Below, one piece after another: positions 50,847-59,873 of a DNA stretch of 64,000 bases (within the stretch, counting starts at the first letter, position 1; the number at the start of each line of letters is the position of its first letter). Both the position numbers and the translations under genes were made by a program. Below the pieces are notes generated by a model. That model was not told the origin of the DNA, ran no database searches, and saw only the letters and a list, made by a program, of their open reading frames with translations. Origin of the DNA: VXRJ01 sp964636705 (lineage in GTDB: Bacteria; Acidobacteriota; Vicinamibacteria; Vicinamibacterales; UBA8438). The stretch lies in NCBI GenBank assembly GCA_964636705.1, contig CAZWUJ010000003.1:1-64000 (forward strand), read 5' to 3'.

Positions 50847-51192
50847 TCTCCTCCTCGCTCAGCCCGAAGTGATGGCCGAACTCATGGATCACCGTCTCGA
50901 CAATCATGTCGAGGACGTCATCCTCGTCCTCGGCATCCTCGAGGATCGGCTCCCGGAAGATGGTGATCCGATCGGGCAGCGTGCCGCTCATGCCCCATTC
51001 ACGCTCCGTTAGCGGCGTTCCCTCGTACAGTCCGTACAGCGTGTCGGGAGGCGTGATCTCCAGTTCGTCGAGCGTCTCCCTGGACGGCCTGTCTTCCACC
51101 ACCAGCACCACATTCTCCATCAGCGCCCGCAACTCGACGGGAATCCGCCGCTGCGCGTCCGCCACCAGTTCTCCGAACCGCGCCCTCGTCAC
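50758..51192 (-). CDS. Small zincin-like metallopeptidase
   Basis: A 144-aa member of the minimal metallopeptidase family related to Thermus TTHA0227 (formerly DUF1025). It has ETVIHEFGHHFGLSEEEID, in which HEFGH plus the following His/Glu provide the zinc site, and the preceding text DRITIFREPILE is conserved in this group. GTG 51192 overlaps the nth stop as GTGA; longer frame text upstream is antisense-like. A very acidic tail (DTDDTDDTQDE) ends the protein. Substrate unknown. Confidence 0.87.
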   Translation of the reverse strand: MTRARFGELVADAQRRIPVELRALMENVVLVVEDRPSRETLDELEITPPDTLYGLYEGTPLTEREWGMSGTLPDRITIFREPILEDAEDEDDVLDMIVETVIHEFGHHFGLSEEEIDEAEALWRDQWFEARGFDTDDTDDTQDE

Positions 51193-51908
51193 AACGACTC
51201 TTTCCCTGGCCGTCGGGGGACCGGTTCCACGACAACCGGGTCCACGACGTACGCGCAGTCCGAGCGGGCGCCGCAGCGGTCGCAGAGCGGTCGCGGCTTG
51301 CAGACACGTCGACCGTGCAGGATCAGCGTATCGGACGCGACGGTCCATTCGGCGCGCGGAAACAACCGGCAAAGCGCGGTTTCCGCGGCGACCGGATCCC
51401 GGGTCCTGATGAGGCCGAGACGCCGGGTGACGCGCAGTACGTGCCGATCGACGGGGAATCCCGGAATCCCGAGTGCATGCCCGATGACCACGTTGGCGGT
51501 CTTGCGTCCAACTCCAGGCAGCCTCACCAGTTGGTCCATGGAAGCCGGAACCTCGCCGTTGTGGTGTTCGACCAGCGCACCCGCCATGCCGAGCAGCGCT
51601 CGTGCCTTCGCCCGGTAGAAGCCGGTTGTCCGGATCAGCGGCTCAATGGAAGCGGGGCGGGCGGGCGCCAGCGCGCGCGCGTCGGGGTAGCGCCGGAAGA
51701 GTGCCGGCGTCACCTCGTTGACGCGCGCGTCCGTGCACTGCGCCGAGAGAATGGTCGCCACCAACAGTTCGAACGGCGTCGAGTAGCGCAGTTCCGTATC
51801 GGCCCCGGGATGTTGCCGCTCAAGGGCTCGCAGGATTCTCTCCGCGACCGCCGCCGATTCGTGCGCGCGCTCCTCCGGTGTGACCGGAGCTCTCTCAGTG
51901 GACGGCAT
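51189..51908 (-). CDS. nth: Endonuclease III (DNA glycosylase/AP lyase)
   Basis: Removes oxidised pyrimidines from DNA and nicks the abasic site. The 239-aa protein has a helix-hairpin-helix LVRLPGVGRKTANVVIG with the catalytic Lys, and VDRHVLRVTRRLGL with the catalytic Asp. The C-terminal iron-sulfur ligands read C-X5-C-X2-C-X5-C (CKPRPLCDRCGARSDC), one residue shorter in the first gap than the C-X6 of the E. coli enzyme. It overlaps the DUF3467 gene by 14 bp. Confidence 0.94.
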   Translation of the reverse strand: MPSTERAPVTPEERAHESAAVAERILRALERQHPGADTELRYSTPFELLVATILSAQCTDARVNEVTPALFRRYPDARALAPARPASIEPLIRTTGFYRAKARALLGMAGALVEHHNGEVPASMDQLVRLPGVGRKTANVVIGHALGIPGFPVDRHVLRVTRRLGLIRTRDPVAAETALCRLFPRAEWTVASDTLILHGRRVCKPRPLCDRCGARSDCAYVVDPVVVEPVPRRPGKESL

Positions 51909-52209
51909 CCCGGGGAGGCGTCACCTTCGGCGGCGACTCGCTGAAGTTCCGGAGGTGATTCTGCAGCGCGGAGATGAGGTTCGGGATGAACTGCGCAGGA
52001 ACCACGATTTGCGCACGGACCGGCGCGCGGAGCAGCCGGTTGGTATCCGCTCGCCGAACGTCGTTTTCGGTTGGCGGTTGCACTTCGCAGAAGGTAAGCG
52101 TGAAGTCGTACGGCGTGTGAGAGAGAGCGCAGAAGTTCGAGTAGAAGCGCGGCGCGTCGCCCGGTTCGTCCGGCACAACGGTGAAGTTGATCTGCTTGCG
52201 TTCAGCCAT
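51895..52209 (-). CDS. DUF3467-family protein
   Basis: A 104-aa protein matching the DUF3467 pattern: RFYSNFCALSHTPYDFTLTFCEV, then a variable loop and RAQIVVPAQFIPNLISALQNHLRNF. It is small, cytoplasmic and of unknown function. It lies 39 nt after the lexA-like gene and overlaps nth, so it is in a DNA-repair-flavoured operon. Confidence 0.85.
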   Translation of the reverse strand: MAERKQINFTVVPDEPGDAPRFYSNFCALSHTPYDFTLTFCEVQPPTENDVRRADTNRLLRAPVRAQIVVPAQFIPNLISALQNHLRNFSESPPKVTPPRDAVH

Positions 52210-52248
52210 GATTCTCCTGTGTGACGTCGCCGATGCGACGTATGACGA

Positions 52249-52857
52249 TCAATATGTTCGCATGACGCCGATGACGACACCCTGCACTTGCACGCGTGCG
52301 GCGTGCACCGCGTTGGTGGCGATCCCGGGCGTGACATGTCGCAAGTGGACGCGTTGCCCCTGCTGCCGGTAGCCCCGGACCGCCACGGCCTTTCTGTCGA
52401 TCACGGCCAGTACGAGATCGCCGTTCCGTAATGCTCTCCGTTCGCCAATGATCACGATGTCGCCATCCCGGATCTGCTCGTCCAGCAAGGTATCGCCCCG
52501 GACGGAGAGCGCATAGGCATCGTCCCCCCGGGCAAGGTCCTCCGGCACCGCCACCGTCTCCCGGGGAAGCACGGCGTCTATCGGCTTGCCCGCCGACAGA
52601 TAGCCGAGCAGCGGAACATCGACGGCGCGCGCACCGGTTCGCGCCGGTAACAGCTCGATCGATCGGCTCCGGTTCCACGATCGCCGTATGAATCCCTTCT
52701 CCTGCAGGTTCGTCAGATGCTTGTGGACGGTGGCGAGCGACGAGAGGCCGAATCGCCGGCCGATTTCCTCCAGGCTGGGTGGCCGGCCCTCCCGGTCGAT
52801 GCACTCCCGGAGGTAGTCGAGGATCTGCCGTTGCCGACGAGTCAGAGTCGCTTGCAC
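52249..52857 (-). CDS. lexA: LexA-like repressor with altered catalytic dyad
   Basis: A 202-aa protein with LexA architecture. The N-terminal winged helix is LTRRQRQILDYLRECIDREGRPPSLEEIGRRFGLSSLATVHKHL, and the C-terminal S24-like domain starts VPLLGYLSAGKPI with the normal Ala89-Gly90 cleavage pair. The nucleophile position in VRGDTLLDEQIRDGD is T123 (codon ACC) where LexA has Ser, and the general-base Lys reads R161 in VAVRGY. Spacing (34 and 38 residues) matches E. coli A84/S119/K156. Self-cleavage would be lost or weakened, so SOS induction may not work in the usual way. GTG 52857 with GGGAG upstream was chosen over GTG 52890. Confidence 0.88.
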   Translation of the reverse strand: MQATLTRRQRQILDYLRECIDREGRPPSLEEIGRRFGLSSLATVHKHLTNLQEKGFIRRSWNRSRSIELLPARTGARAVDVPLLGYLSAGKPIDAVLPRETVAVPEDLARGDDAYALSVRGDTLLDEQIRDGDIVIIGERRALRNGDLVLAVIDRKAVAVRGYRQQGQRVHLRHVTPGIATNAVHAARVQVQGVVIGVMRTY

Positions 52858-52922
52858 CTGAGTCTCCCGCCGCAGTGTATCCCACACCAAGTCAGCCTCC
52901 GGGTGCGTGTTACAGTGAGGCT

Positions 52923-53516
52923 GTGCCGTGGTTGATCGCCGTCGCGGCAGTGGTGGGAATCGTCGGCGTCGGACAGACCGGCGCCCTCAGTGCCGCGGAC
53001 GGGCGCGCGCTGGAAGAAGCGCTGGACCAGATCCTGCTCAACGCCGCGACCGAACATACGACCGGCGCGCCGCGCACCGTCACTATCGCCGACCGCTCCC
53101 TCAACGCCTGGTTTCGCTTCCAGGGTGCAGACTTCCTGCCCGCCGGCGTGGCGGATCCAGAGCTCACCTTTGAAGGGGAGGGCCGGGTAAGGGCTCGCGC
53201 GACGGTCGATCTGGACGGTCTGCGCGCCCAACAGCAGGAGCGGAACCTCTTCGATCCACTTCGCTACCTGGCAGGCCAGCTCCCGGTCAGCGCCGTCGGG
53301 CTGGTGCATGCCGCGGAGGGAACGATCCGTGTGGACGTCGAGTCGGTCGAGGTGGGAACCGTCCCCGTGCCCACTACTCTGATGCACGAACTGGTCCGGT
53401 ACTACACCCGCTCCGACAGCCAACCCGATGGCGTCGCTCTGACCGACTCGTTTCGTCTGCCGTATAGCATCGAGACCATCCGGATAGATCCACACCGGCT
53501 GGTGGTGGTGCAATAA
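52923..53516 (+). CDS. Secreted protein of unknown function upstream of recG
   Basis: A 197-aa protein. The N-terminus VPWLIAVAAVVGIVGVGQTGALS is a signal peptide or anchor. The remainder alternates strands (PRTVTIADRSLNAWFRF, GRVRARATVDLDGL, GTIRVDVESVEVGTVPVP, FRLPYSIETIRIDPHRLVVV), a pattern like lipid-binding or tubular-lipid-transfer folds, though I cannot name the family. GTG 52923 was chosen because it starts the hydrophobic segment; TACAGT 6 nt upstream could be a -10 box giving a leaderless mRNA. It precedes recG by 15 nt. Confidence 0.7.
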   Translation: MPWLIAVAAVVGIVGVGQTGALSAADGRALEEALDQILLNAATEHTTGAPRTVTIADRSLNAWFRFQGADFLPAGVADPELTFEGEGRVRARATVDLDGLRAQQQERNLFDPLRYLAGQLPVSAVGLVHAAEGTIRVDVESVEVGTVPVPTTLMHELVRYYTRSDSQPDGVALTDSFRLPYSIETIRIDPHRLVVVQ

Positions 53517-53531
53517 GGGGTTGCGGCAGGG

Positions 53532-55691
53532 GTGGAAGCCCCGGCAGCGAACGATACCGCGGCGACCGACTGGCTCGATGCGCCGGTAGTGTCACTCCAT
53601 GGCGTTGGACCGCGCCGCGTTGCCGACCTGGAGTCGGCGGGTATCAGAACCATCGCGGATCTCCTGCTCTCGCTGCCGCGCGGATACGAGGACCGGGCGC
53701 CCACCGGTTCCATCGCCACGCTGCAGCCGGGCATGTCCGCTACGGTTGCAGGTCGAGTAGTCTCCTGTCGCCTTCGCCGGACCCGCCGTTCCCGGTTCAC
53801 GATCATCGACCTCGTCGTGGAGGACGAGACTGGTCGGGTCCGCGCCACATTCATGAATCAGCCGTACCTGGCGAAGCCTCTTCAACCGGGGCGGCGCGTG
53901 GCGCTGCACGGCCGATACGACCGCGGCCGGGCCGGGCCGGAGTTCACCAACCCGGAATACGAAGTGCTTGCAGAAGACGGTGAAGAAGACGGTGCGTCAA
54001 CCCTGGGTGCGGGCAGGATCCCGCACGGTGCGGACCTTCACCGCGGACGGATCAGGCCCGTCTATTCCTCAATCGGCATCTGCACGTCCAGAATGCGGCA
54101 GCGCTGGGTGCTTGAGGCGTTGGCGCGCCTGCCGCCGGCAGACGCCGCCGCGGAGAACGCGCAATGGGATCCGCTGCCGTCCGAGATCCGGTGCAAGCAC
54201 CGTTTCCCGTCGCGTGCCGAGGCACTGCGGAGCGTGCATTTCCCGCCGGACGGCACGTCGCTGGAGGAACTCAACGCCTTTCGCACTCCCTCCCAGCAGC
54301 GGCTTGTCTTCGAGGAGTTCTTCCGGTTCCAGGTCGACTTGCTGCGCCGGCGGCGTTTCGCGACGCGGCACGCGCCGTCCCGACCGTGCACCGTCGATGA
54401 TCGGATTCGCCGCGCCGCGCGGGAGGTCCTGCCATTCCGCTTGACCCGCGACCAAAGAGTCGCGCTCAAGTCGCTTGTCGACGACCTGCGGCGACCGACG
54501 CCGATGCGGCGCCTGCTGCAGGGCGATGTGGGAGCCGGGAAGACCATCGTCGCATTGCTTGCCGCACTGGTGGTAATGGAAAACGGGCGCCAGGTTGCAC
54601 TGATGTCCCCCACCGAAGTGCTCGCGGAGCAGCAGTACGCCAGCGTGTCGCGCCTGTTGGCGCGATCGCGCTTTGCGCCGCTTCTGGTGACCGGCACGCT
54701 CGCGCCAACCGCCCGGCGTGAAGCGGCTGCGAGTATCGCGAACGGTAGCGCGCGGTTCGTGGTCGGAACGCACGCGTTGATTCAGGAAGGCATCACCTTT
54801 CGCGATCTCGGGCTTGCGGTAATCGACGAACAACATCGCTTCGGCGTGATGCAGCGCGCGGCCCTTGCCGAGAAGGGGCTCCATCCCGACTTGCTGGTGA
54901 TGACGGCAACCCCGATCCCGCGGACCCTCGCGCTGACGACCTACGGGGATCTTGATGTCTCGGAACTGCGCGAACGCCCGGCCGGACGTCAACCGGTCGC
55001 CACCCATCTCCGCACGATGTCACGCCGCGCCGAGGCCTACGACCGCGTGCGGGCCGAGGTGCGGGCCGGTCACCAGGCCTTCGTGGTCCATCCACTGGTC
55101 GACGAGTCGGCGACGCTCGACCTCCGGGGCGCAACCGCCTTGGCGAAAGAACTGGAAACCGCCGTTTTCCCGAACCACCGTGTCGGCCTTGTGCACGGCG
55201 GGCTGCCTCCGTCCACGCGACAGCGCACCATGGCGGCATTTGGCGCGGGAGTCATCGACATCCTCGTGGCGACCACCATCATCGAGGTGGGCGTCGACGT
55301 ATCGAATGCGACGATCATGGTGATCGAGCAGGCGGAGCGATTCGGCCTCGCGCAATTGCATCAGTTGCGTGGCCGCGTCGGGAGGGGCAGGGCCGCATCC
55401 ACCTGCATACTCGTACATGCGACGGCATTGGGCGGCCCGGCCCGGGCTCGCCTGGAGACCCTTGCAGCCACCGCGGACGGCTTCGAGATCGCCGAACACG
55501 ATCTGGAGCAACGCGGCCCGGGCGACGTTCTCGGGACGCGCCAGTCGGGTCTGCCGATGTTTCGGGTTGGCGATATCGTTCGAGATCACTACCTGATGGC
55601 TGAGGCGCGGCGTGCCGCGGAGGCATGGACGAACTCGAACGAGAGCGGAGTTGACGGCGTGGCGCCGGGCGGCGCCGCGGACTACGTGTAG
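53532..55691 (+). CDS. recG: ATP-dependent DNA helicase RecG
   Basis: Remodels stalled replication forks and Holliday junctions. The 719-aa protein has a wedge/OB domain (about 20-150; GVGPRRVADLESAGIRTIADLLLSLPRGYEDR, then TVAGRVVSCRLRRTRRSRFTIIDLVVEDETG). The SF2 motor has K337 in GDVGAGKT, DEQH box VIDEQHRFGV, TATPIPRTLALTTYGDLDVSEL and GLAQLHQLRGRVGRG. Start GTG 53532. It forms a likely operon with rsmD (no gap) and coaD. Confidence 0.95.
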   Translation: MEAPAANDTAATDWLDAPVVSLHGVGPRRVADLESAGIRTIADLLLSLPRGYEDRAPTGSIATLQPGMSATVAGRVVSCRLRRTRRSRFTIIDLVVEDETGRVRATFMNQPYLAKPLQPGRRVALHGRYDRGRAGPEFTNPEYEVLAEDGEEDGASTLGAGRIPHGADLHRGRIRPVYSSIGICTSRMRQRWVLEALARLPPADAAAENAQWDPLPSEIRCKHRFPSRAEALRSVHFPPDGTSLEELNAFRTPSQQRLVFEEFFRFQVDLLRRRRFATRHAPSRPCTVDDRIRRAAREVLPFRLTRDQRVALKSLVDDLRRPTPMRRLLQGDVGAGKTIVALLAALVVMENGRQVALMSPTEVLAEQQYASVSRLLARSRFAPLLVTGTLAPTARREAAASIANGSARFVVGTHALIQEGITFRDLGLAVIDEQHRFGVMQRAALAEKGLHPDLLVMTATPIPRTLALTTYGDLDVSELRERPAGRQPVATHLRTMSRRAEAYDRVRAEVRAGHQAFVVHPLVDESATLDLRGATALAKELETAVFPNHRVGLVHGGLPPSTRQRTMAAFGAGVIDILVATTIIEVGVDVSNATIMVIEQAERFGLAQLHQLRGRVGRGRAASTCILVHATALGGPARARLETLAATADGFEIAEHDLEQRGPGDVLGTRQSGLPMFRVGDIVRDHYLMAEARRAAEAWTNSNESGVDGVAPGGAADYV

Positions 55692-56273
55692 ATGCGCATC
55701 ATCGCGGGGGAACTGAAGGGCCGTCGCCTCCTCGCTCCCACCTGGCCCGGATTGCGTCCTACATCGGATCGCTTGCGAGAGACGCTCTTTGCCATCCTGG
55801 GCGGGGCCGTCCGCGACGCCGCGGTACTCGACGGCTTCGCCGGCAGCGGCGCCATCGGTCTGGAAGCACTCAGCCGGGGGGCGGCTTCCGTCACCTTCGT
55901 CGAGAATGACCGCCGCGCCGCATCGCTCATCAAGGCGAACGTTGAGAGGTGCGGCGTCTCCTCGCGCGGGAGGATCATCCAAGGGACGCTGCCGGGAGCG
56001 CTCGGCCGCACTTCCGACCCCACCGTCTTCGATCTGGTGCTGTTGGACCCGCCGTACGAGTTTGATGACGGGACGATCAGTGCGATACTCTCCGCACTCA
56101 TTCGGCGGACGACGCCGGGTGGCCTGCTGGTGATGGAGCGTCCGAGTCGCCGTAGAGCGCTTGAAGTAGAGGCAACGGGGAGTTCTGCACTGGGCCACAC
56201 GCGTCGCGTGAGGGCTGGGGATAGCGCACTGGATTTCTACCGTTGCGGCAAGGACGAGTCTGCCGCCACCTGA
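55692..56273 (+). CDS. rsmD: 16S rRNA guanine-966 N2-methyltransferase
   Basis: A 193-aa methyltransferase of small-subunit assembly. RIIAGELKGRRL and RPTSDRLRETLFAIL are the RNA-binding start. The SAM site is LDGFAGSGAIGLEALSRGA and the catalytic motif LDPPYEFDD. ATG 55692 follows the recG stop immediately. It precedes coaD by 13 nt, the arrangement conserved in many bacteria. Confidence 0.93.
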   Translation: MRIIAGELKGRRLLAPTWPGLRPTSDRLRETLFAILGGAVRDAAVLDGFAGSGAIGLEALSRGAASVTFVENDRRAASLIKANVERCGVSSRGRIIQGTLPGALGRTSDPTVFDLVLLDPPYEFDDGTISAILSALIRRTTPGGLLVMERPSRRRALEVEATGSSALGHTRRVRAGDSALDFYRCGKDESAAT

Positions 56274-56286
56274 CGGCAACTGGGCG

Positions 56287-56844
56287 ATGGGAACCACGCC
56301 ACGAGAACGGGCCGGAGACGCGGGCGACTATCCGCAGCGGAGACCGAGAGTAGCCGTCTATCCGGGCTCGTTCGATCCCCTGACCAACGGCCATGTCGAC
56401 ATCATCCAGCGGGGCGCCCGCTTGTTCGATCGGATCATTGTCGCGATCCTGGTGAATCTCGAGAAGTCGCCTCTTTTCTCGGTTGACGAGCGGGTCGAGA
56501 TAGCCCGCGAGGTTTTCCGTGACCAGCCAACCGTGGAAGTGGAAACGTTCCACGGCCTGCTGGTCGACTACGCGGAGCGACGCGGCGCCGACGTGATCGT
56601 CCGCGGGCTGCGTGCGATTTCCGACTTCGAGTACGAAATGCAGATGGCCCTGATGAACCGGCACCTGCGCCATTCCATCGAGACCGTCTTCATGATGCCG
56701 GACGAGCGCTATACGTATCTCAGTTCCCGCCTCGCCCGCGAGGTGTTCGCGCTCGGCGGATCGATCTCCGGACTGGTGCCGGGCGTGGTCGAGCGGCGCC
56801 TCCGGCAGAAGGTTGAACCGGCGAAGCCCGGCGTCACAAACTGA
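56287..56844 (+). CDS. coaD: Phosphopantetheine adenylyltransferase
   Basis: Penultimate step of coenzyme A synthesis: adenylates 4'-phosphopantetheine. The 185-aa protein has YPGSFDPLTNGHVDII (nucleotidyl-transferase T/HxGH motif), VRGLRAISDFEYEMQMALMNR and the ATP loop TYLSSRLAREVFALGGSISGLVP. About 20 residues precede the usual start; ATG 56287 is kept as the only upstream start and no better one is visible. Confidence 0.95.
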   Translation: MGTTPRERAGDAGDYPQRRPRVAVYPGSFDPLTNGHVDIIQRGARLFDRIIVAILVNLEKSPLFSVDERVEIAREVFRDQPTVEVETFHGLLVDYAERRGADVIVRGLRAISDFEYEMQMALMNRHLRHSIETVFMMPDERYTYLSSRLAREVFALGGSISGLVPGVVERRLRQKVEPAKPGVTN

Positions 56845-56859
56845 AGGTAACGAGTCCCC

Positions 56860-58059
56860 GTGACGACCACGACGAAACCCCGCTTTGCGCGGCGGCTCGA
56901 TCGCGTCGAGCCGTCGGCCACCCAGCTCGTCCTCCAGGCGGCGGCCCAACTGCGCCGGGAAGGCGTCGACGTAGTGGACCTGGGCGCCGGTGAACCCGAT
57001 TTTCCAACTCCCGAGCCAATCTGCGATGCCGGGATCGCGGCCATCAATGATGGCTTCACCAAGTACACGCCAAGCGCCGGCATTCCGGAACTGCGTGAAG
57101 CCATCTGCGCCCGCTACCGCGCCGACTATGGCGTGACGTACCAGCCGGACGAGGTAATCATCACCGCGGGCGGCAAGCAAGGACTCTTCAACGTCGCGAT
57201 GGCGCTGTACGGTCCGGGTGACGAGGTGGTGACCCATGCACCGTACTGGCCGTCGATCGTGGAGCAGATCAAGGTGGCCGAAGCGGAACCGGTCCTGGTG
57301 CACACGGCAGCGGAACGGGGCTTCGCGGTAACCGCCGACCGCATTCTGGAAGCCGTGACGCCCCGCACGCGGGCCATCGTCATCAACTCGCCGGGCAACC
57401 CGACCGGCGCTCTCATCGCGGAGTCCGAACTCGAGACGATTGCGCGCGAGACCGCGGAGGCCGGAATCTGGTTGGTTGTGGACCTCTGCTACGAACGGCT
57501 CATCTATGACGGCACGCCCCACAACCTGGCAAGAGTGACCACCGAACACGCGCGTGACCGAACCGTGCTGGTCGGCAGCGCGTCGAAGAGCTGGTCGATG
57601 ACGGGCTGGCGGTGCGGCTGGGCGATCGGGCCCGCCGCGCTCATCAAGGCGGCTGACGTGGTGCAGGGTCATGCAACGACGAATGTCTCGTCGATCACCC
57701 AACGCGCTGTTCTGGCCGCCCTGACGGGTCCGGACGATGATGTGCTCTCGATGCTCGACGAGTACCGGAAGCGGCGAGACCAGTTGATCGCCTGGTTGGC
57801 GGACGAGCCAGGCTACCGCTTCATGGCGCCGGCCGGCGCCTTCTATCTCTTCCCGGATGTCTCGGAACTGCTTTCACCCGGCGGCATCCGAACGTCGGCG
57901 GAGTTCGCGATCCGACTGCTCGACGAGGCGCACGTTGCGCTCACGCCGGGGGAGGCATTCGACGCTCCGGGATTCGTGCGGCTGTCCTATGCCGCATCCA
58001 TCGACCGACTCCGGGAGGGCGCGGAGCGGCTGAAGCGGTTCGCCGCCAACCTGACCTGA
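56860..58059 (+). CDS. PLP-dependent aminotransferase, aspartate aminotransferase family
   Basis: A 399-aa class I aminotransferase that moves amino groups between aspartate or related amino acids and 2-oxo acids. Marks: VVDLGAGEPDFPTPEPI, YTPSAGIPELREAI, ITAGGKQGLFN, NSPGNPTGA, the PLP Lys in VGSASKSWSMTGWRCGW and RLSYAAS (substrate carboxylate Arg). The layout matches the Thermus/Rhizobium type AspAT, some of which also accept prephenate; that would supply arogenate for TyrA but is not provable here. Start GTG 56860, 15 nt after coaD. Confidence 0.92.
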   Translation: MTTTTKPRFARRLDRVEPSATQLVLQAAAQLRREGVDVVDLGAGEPDFPTPEPICDAGIAAINDGFTKYTPSAGIPELREAICARYRADYGVTYQPDEVIITAGGKQGLFNVAMALYGPGDEVVTHAPYWPSIVEQIKVAEAEPVLVHTAAERGFAVTADRILEAVTPRTRAIVINSPGNPTGALIAESELETIARETAEAGIWLVVDLCYERLIYDGTPHNLARVTTEHARDRTVLVGSASKSWSMTGWRCGWAIGPAALIKAADVVQGHATTNVSSITQRAVLAALTGPDDDVLSMLDEYRKRRDQLIAWLADEPGYRFMAPAGAFYLFPDVSELLSPGGIRTSAEFAIRLLDEAHVALTPGEAFDAPGFVRLSYAASIDRLREGAERLKRFAANLT

Positions 58060-58116
58060 CTCGCCACGCTCGGGAACCGTAGCGGCTGTCAAGCTGCGTC
58101 TCGCCACCGGATTGCG

Positions 58117-59814
58117 TCAGCGATTGGCGACTAGCAGGACGGTCAAGACGTAGCGGTCCGGATCAGGATCGAGAAGCGTCCGCAGATTGAAGTTGCCGGT
58201 GTTCACGTAGGAGACCTCATCGATACGCGTGAAGCGGACGCCTCGCAGGGAAAGCGCCTCCGCATCCTGCGAGCGCAGGACCACCAGCACGCGCTCGGGA
58301 GAGCGAAGGAAATCGCGTACCGCCTCGAGGCTGACCAGTTCCGTGTGCGGCGTGCCGACGTAGTAGACCAGGTTCCGATCGAAGACCCGGTACCGCCCGT
58401 ACGGCTCGTCCTCCCGCCGGGCATCGGAAACCAGAGCAGCCATCTGCTCGACCGGGGCGGGGCCGGGACCAGCCAACACCATCACATGGGTCTCTATCGC
58501 GGCCACAATCACGGCAGCCGTGATGGCGATCGGCACGGCGCGCGAGTAACGCGGCCTCCACGCCGCCCCGAGCGCGGCGACAAGCACCAGGCCACCCGCC
58601 GCTGCAATGGCGTCAGCGACGTCATCGATCACCACGCCCGGACGTTCCACCAGCAGGGGACGCGCGTACCAGATTGCTGCGCCGATCAACCCGACGAACA
58701 TACCCGCCCCAACACCGCTTGCCGTGAAGAGTCGCCGCTCGGCCGGCGTGGCCTCGGCCCGCATCGCCCGCGCTATCGCCCGGGCGATCAGAACTGCGAG
58801 CGGAACCAGCATCGGGAGAATGTAGCGGGGCTGCTTGCCCACCGACAGCGTGTAGAAAACCAGCGGCACCGCGGCCCAGATGACGAGTCGCACCGCACGC
58901 GTGTCGATTCCTCCATCCTGTCGGAGCCGCCGTAGCGCGGGTATCCAGAGCGTCATGAACGGAGTCCATGGGAGCATTCCACCTGCGATGATCGGAAGGT
59001 AGTACCAGATCGGCCGCGGATCGTTGTAGCGGTCGCTGGCAAATCGATCGAAGTTCTCCGCGAAGAAGAAGCGGTCGAGATACGCGACGCCATGCTCCAG
59101 CGCCATCGCGCCGTACCAGGGCAGTGCGAGCAGAAGGAAGACCACCACTGCAGGCAGAAGGTCGATCGCACGCGCCCGCCAGAGGGGGCCACCGCGCCAG
59201 CGGTCGAAAACCGCCGCGGGGAAGACCGCCAACGCCACTAGCAGGGGTCCCACCGGCCCCTTCATCAGGAACGCGGCGGCGGCCGCGATGCCGGTGACGA
59301 CCAGCCATGCACCCCTCCGTACACCACCCGATGCGGACGCATCGTCGCGCGACGCGTCCTCCAGCAATCCCACCAGCGACGCCCAGGTGGAAAGCGCAAT
59401 CAGGAACGCGAGCGGCAGATCGGGCAGCGATTGGCGAGCCATTCCGACCGTGGCGAAGGCGGTCGCCGCCACGGCCCCGGCGATCAGCGCCGTTTCCGAG
59501 CCGTAGTACCGTCGCGCGCACGCCCAGGCGACCAGGACCAGTCCGAAGCCGGAAAGGGCTGACGGCAGGCGCGCCGCCCAGGTGCTGACGCCCGCCACCT
59601 GATAGGCGGCGGCGGCCAGCCAGTAGTAGAGAACTGGCTTCTCGAAACGCGGCTCGCCATTGAAGTGCGGCGTCAGCCAGTCGTCCCGTTCGACCATCTC
59701 GCGGGCGCTCTCCGCGTAGAAGGCCTCGTCCGAATCGGTGAGCGCCGGCCGGCCGAGTCCGACGAGAAACGTCAGCCCGCAGAGGCCGACGAGGATGGCC
59801 GCGTGACGGAACAC
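58117..59814 (-). CDS. ArnT/PMT-like membrane glycosyltransferase
   Basis: A 565-aa polytopic glycosyltransferase (GT39/GT83 type) that uses lipid-linked sugars. The first periplasmic loop has PALTDSDEAFYAESAREMVERDDWLTPHFNGEPRFEKPVLYYWL, where the Asp/Glu pair is the metal/catalytic site. About eleven helices follow, then a soluble tail (about 440-565). FAENFDRFASDRYNDPRPIWYYLPI is typical of ArnT-like enzymes. The acceptor (lipid A, glycan or protein) is unknown. It stands alone between the aminotransferase and the CoA-binding gene. Confidence 0.88.
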   Translation of the reverse strand: MFRHAAILVGLCGLTFLVGLGRPALTDSDEAFYAESAREMVERDDWLTPHFNGEPRFEKPVLYYWLAAAAYQVAGVSTWAARLPSALSGFGLVLVAWACARRYYGSETALIAGAVAATAFATVGMARQSLPDLPLAFLIALSTWASLVGLLEDASRDDASASGGVRRGAWLVVTGIAAAAAFLMKGPVGPLLVALAVFPAAVFDRWRGGPLWRARAIDLLPAVVVFLLLALPWYGAMALEHGVAYLDRFFFAENFDRFASDRYNDPRPIWYYLPIIAGGMLPWTPFMTLWIPALRRLRQDGGIDTRAVRLVIWAAVPLVFYTLSVGKQPRYILPMLVPLAVLIARAIARAMRAEATPAERRLFTASGVGAGMFVGLIGAAIWYARPLLVERPGVVIDDVADAIAAAGGLVLVAALGAAWRPRYSRAVPIAITAAVIVAAIETHVMVLAGPGPAPVEQMAALVSDARREDEPYGRYRVFDRNLVYYVGTPHTELVSLEAVRDFLRSPERVLVVLRSQDAEALSLRGVRFTRIDEVSYVNTGNFNLRTLLDPDPDRYVLTVLLVANR

Positions 59815-59873
59815 CGTAACGGATTATACGTCCCTGCCTTGCGGTCGAGCGGTGGAGTTGACACACTGGTTGT

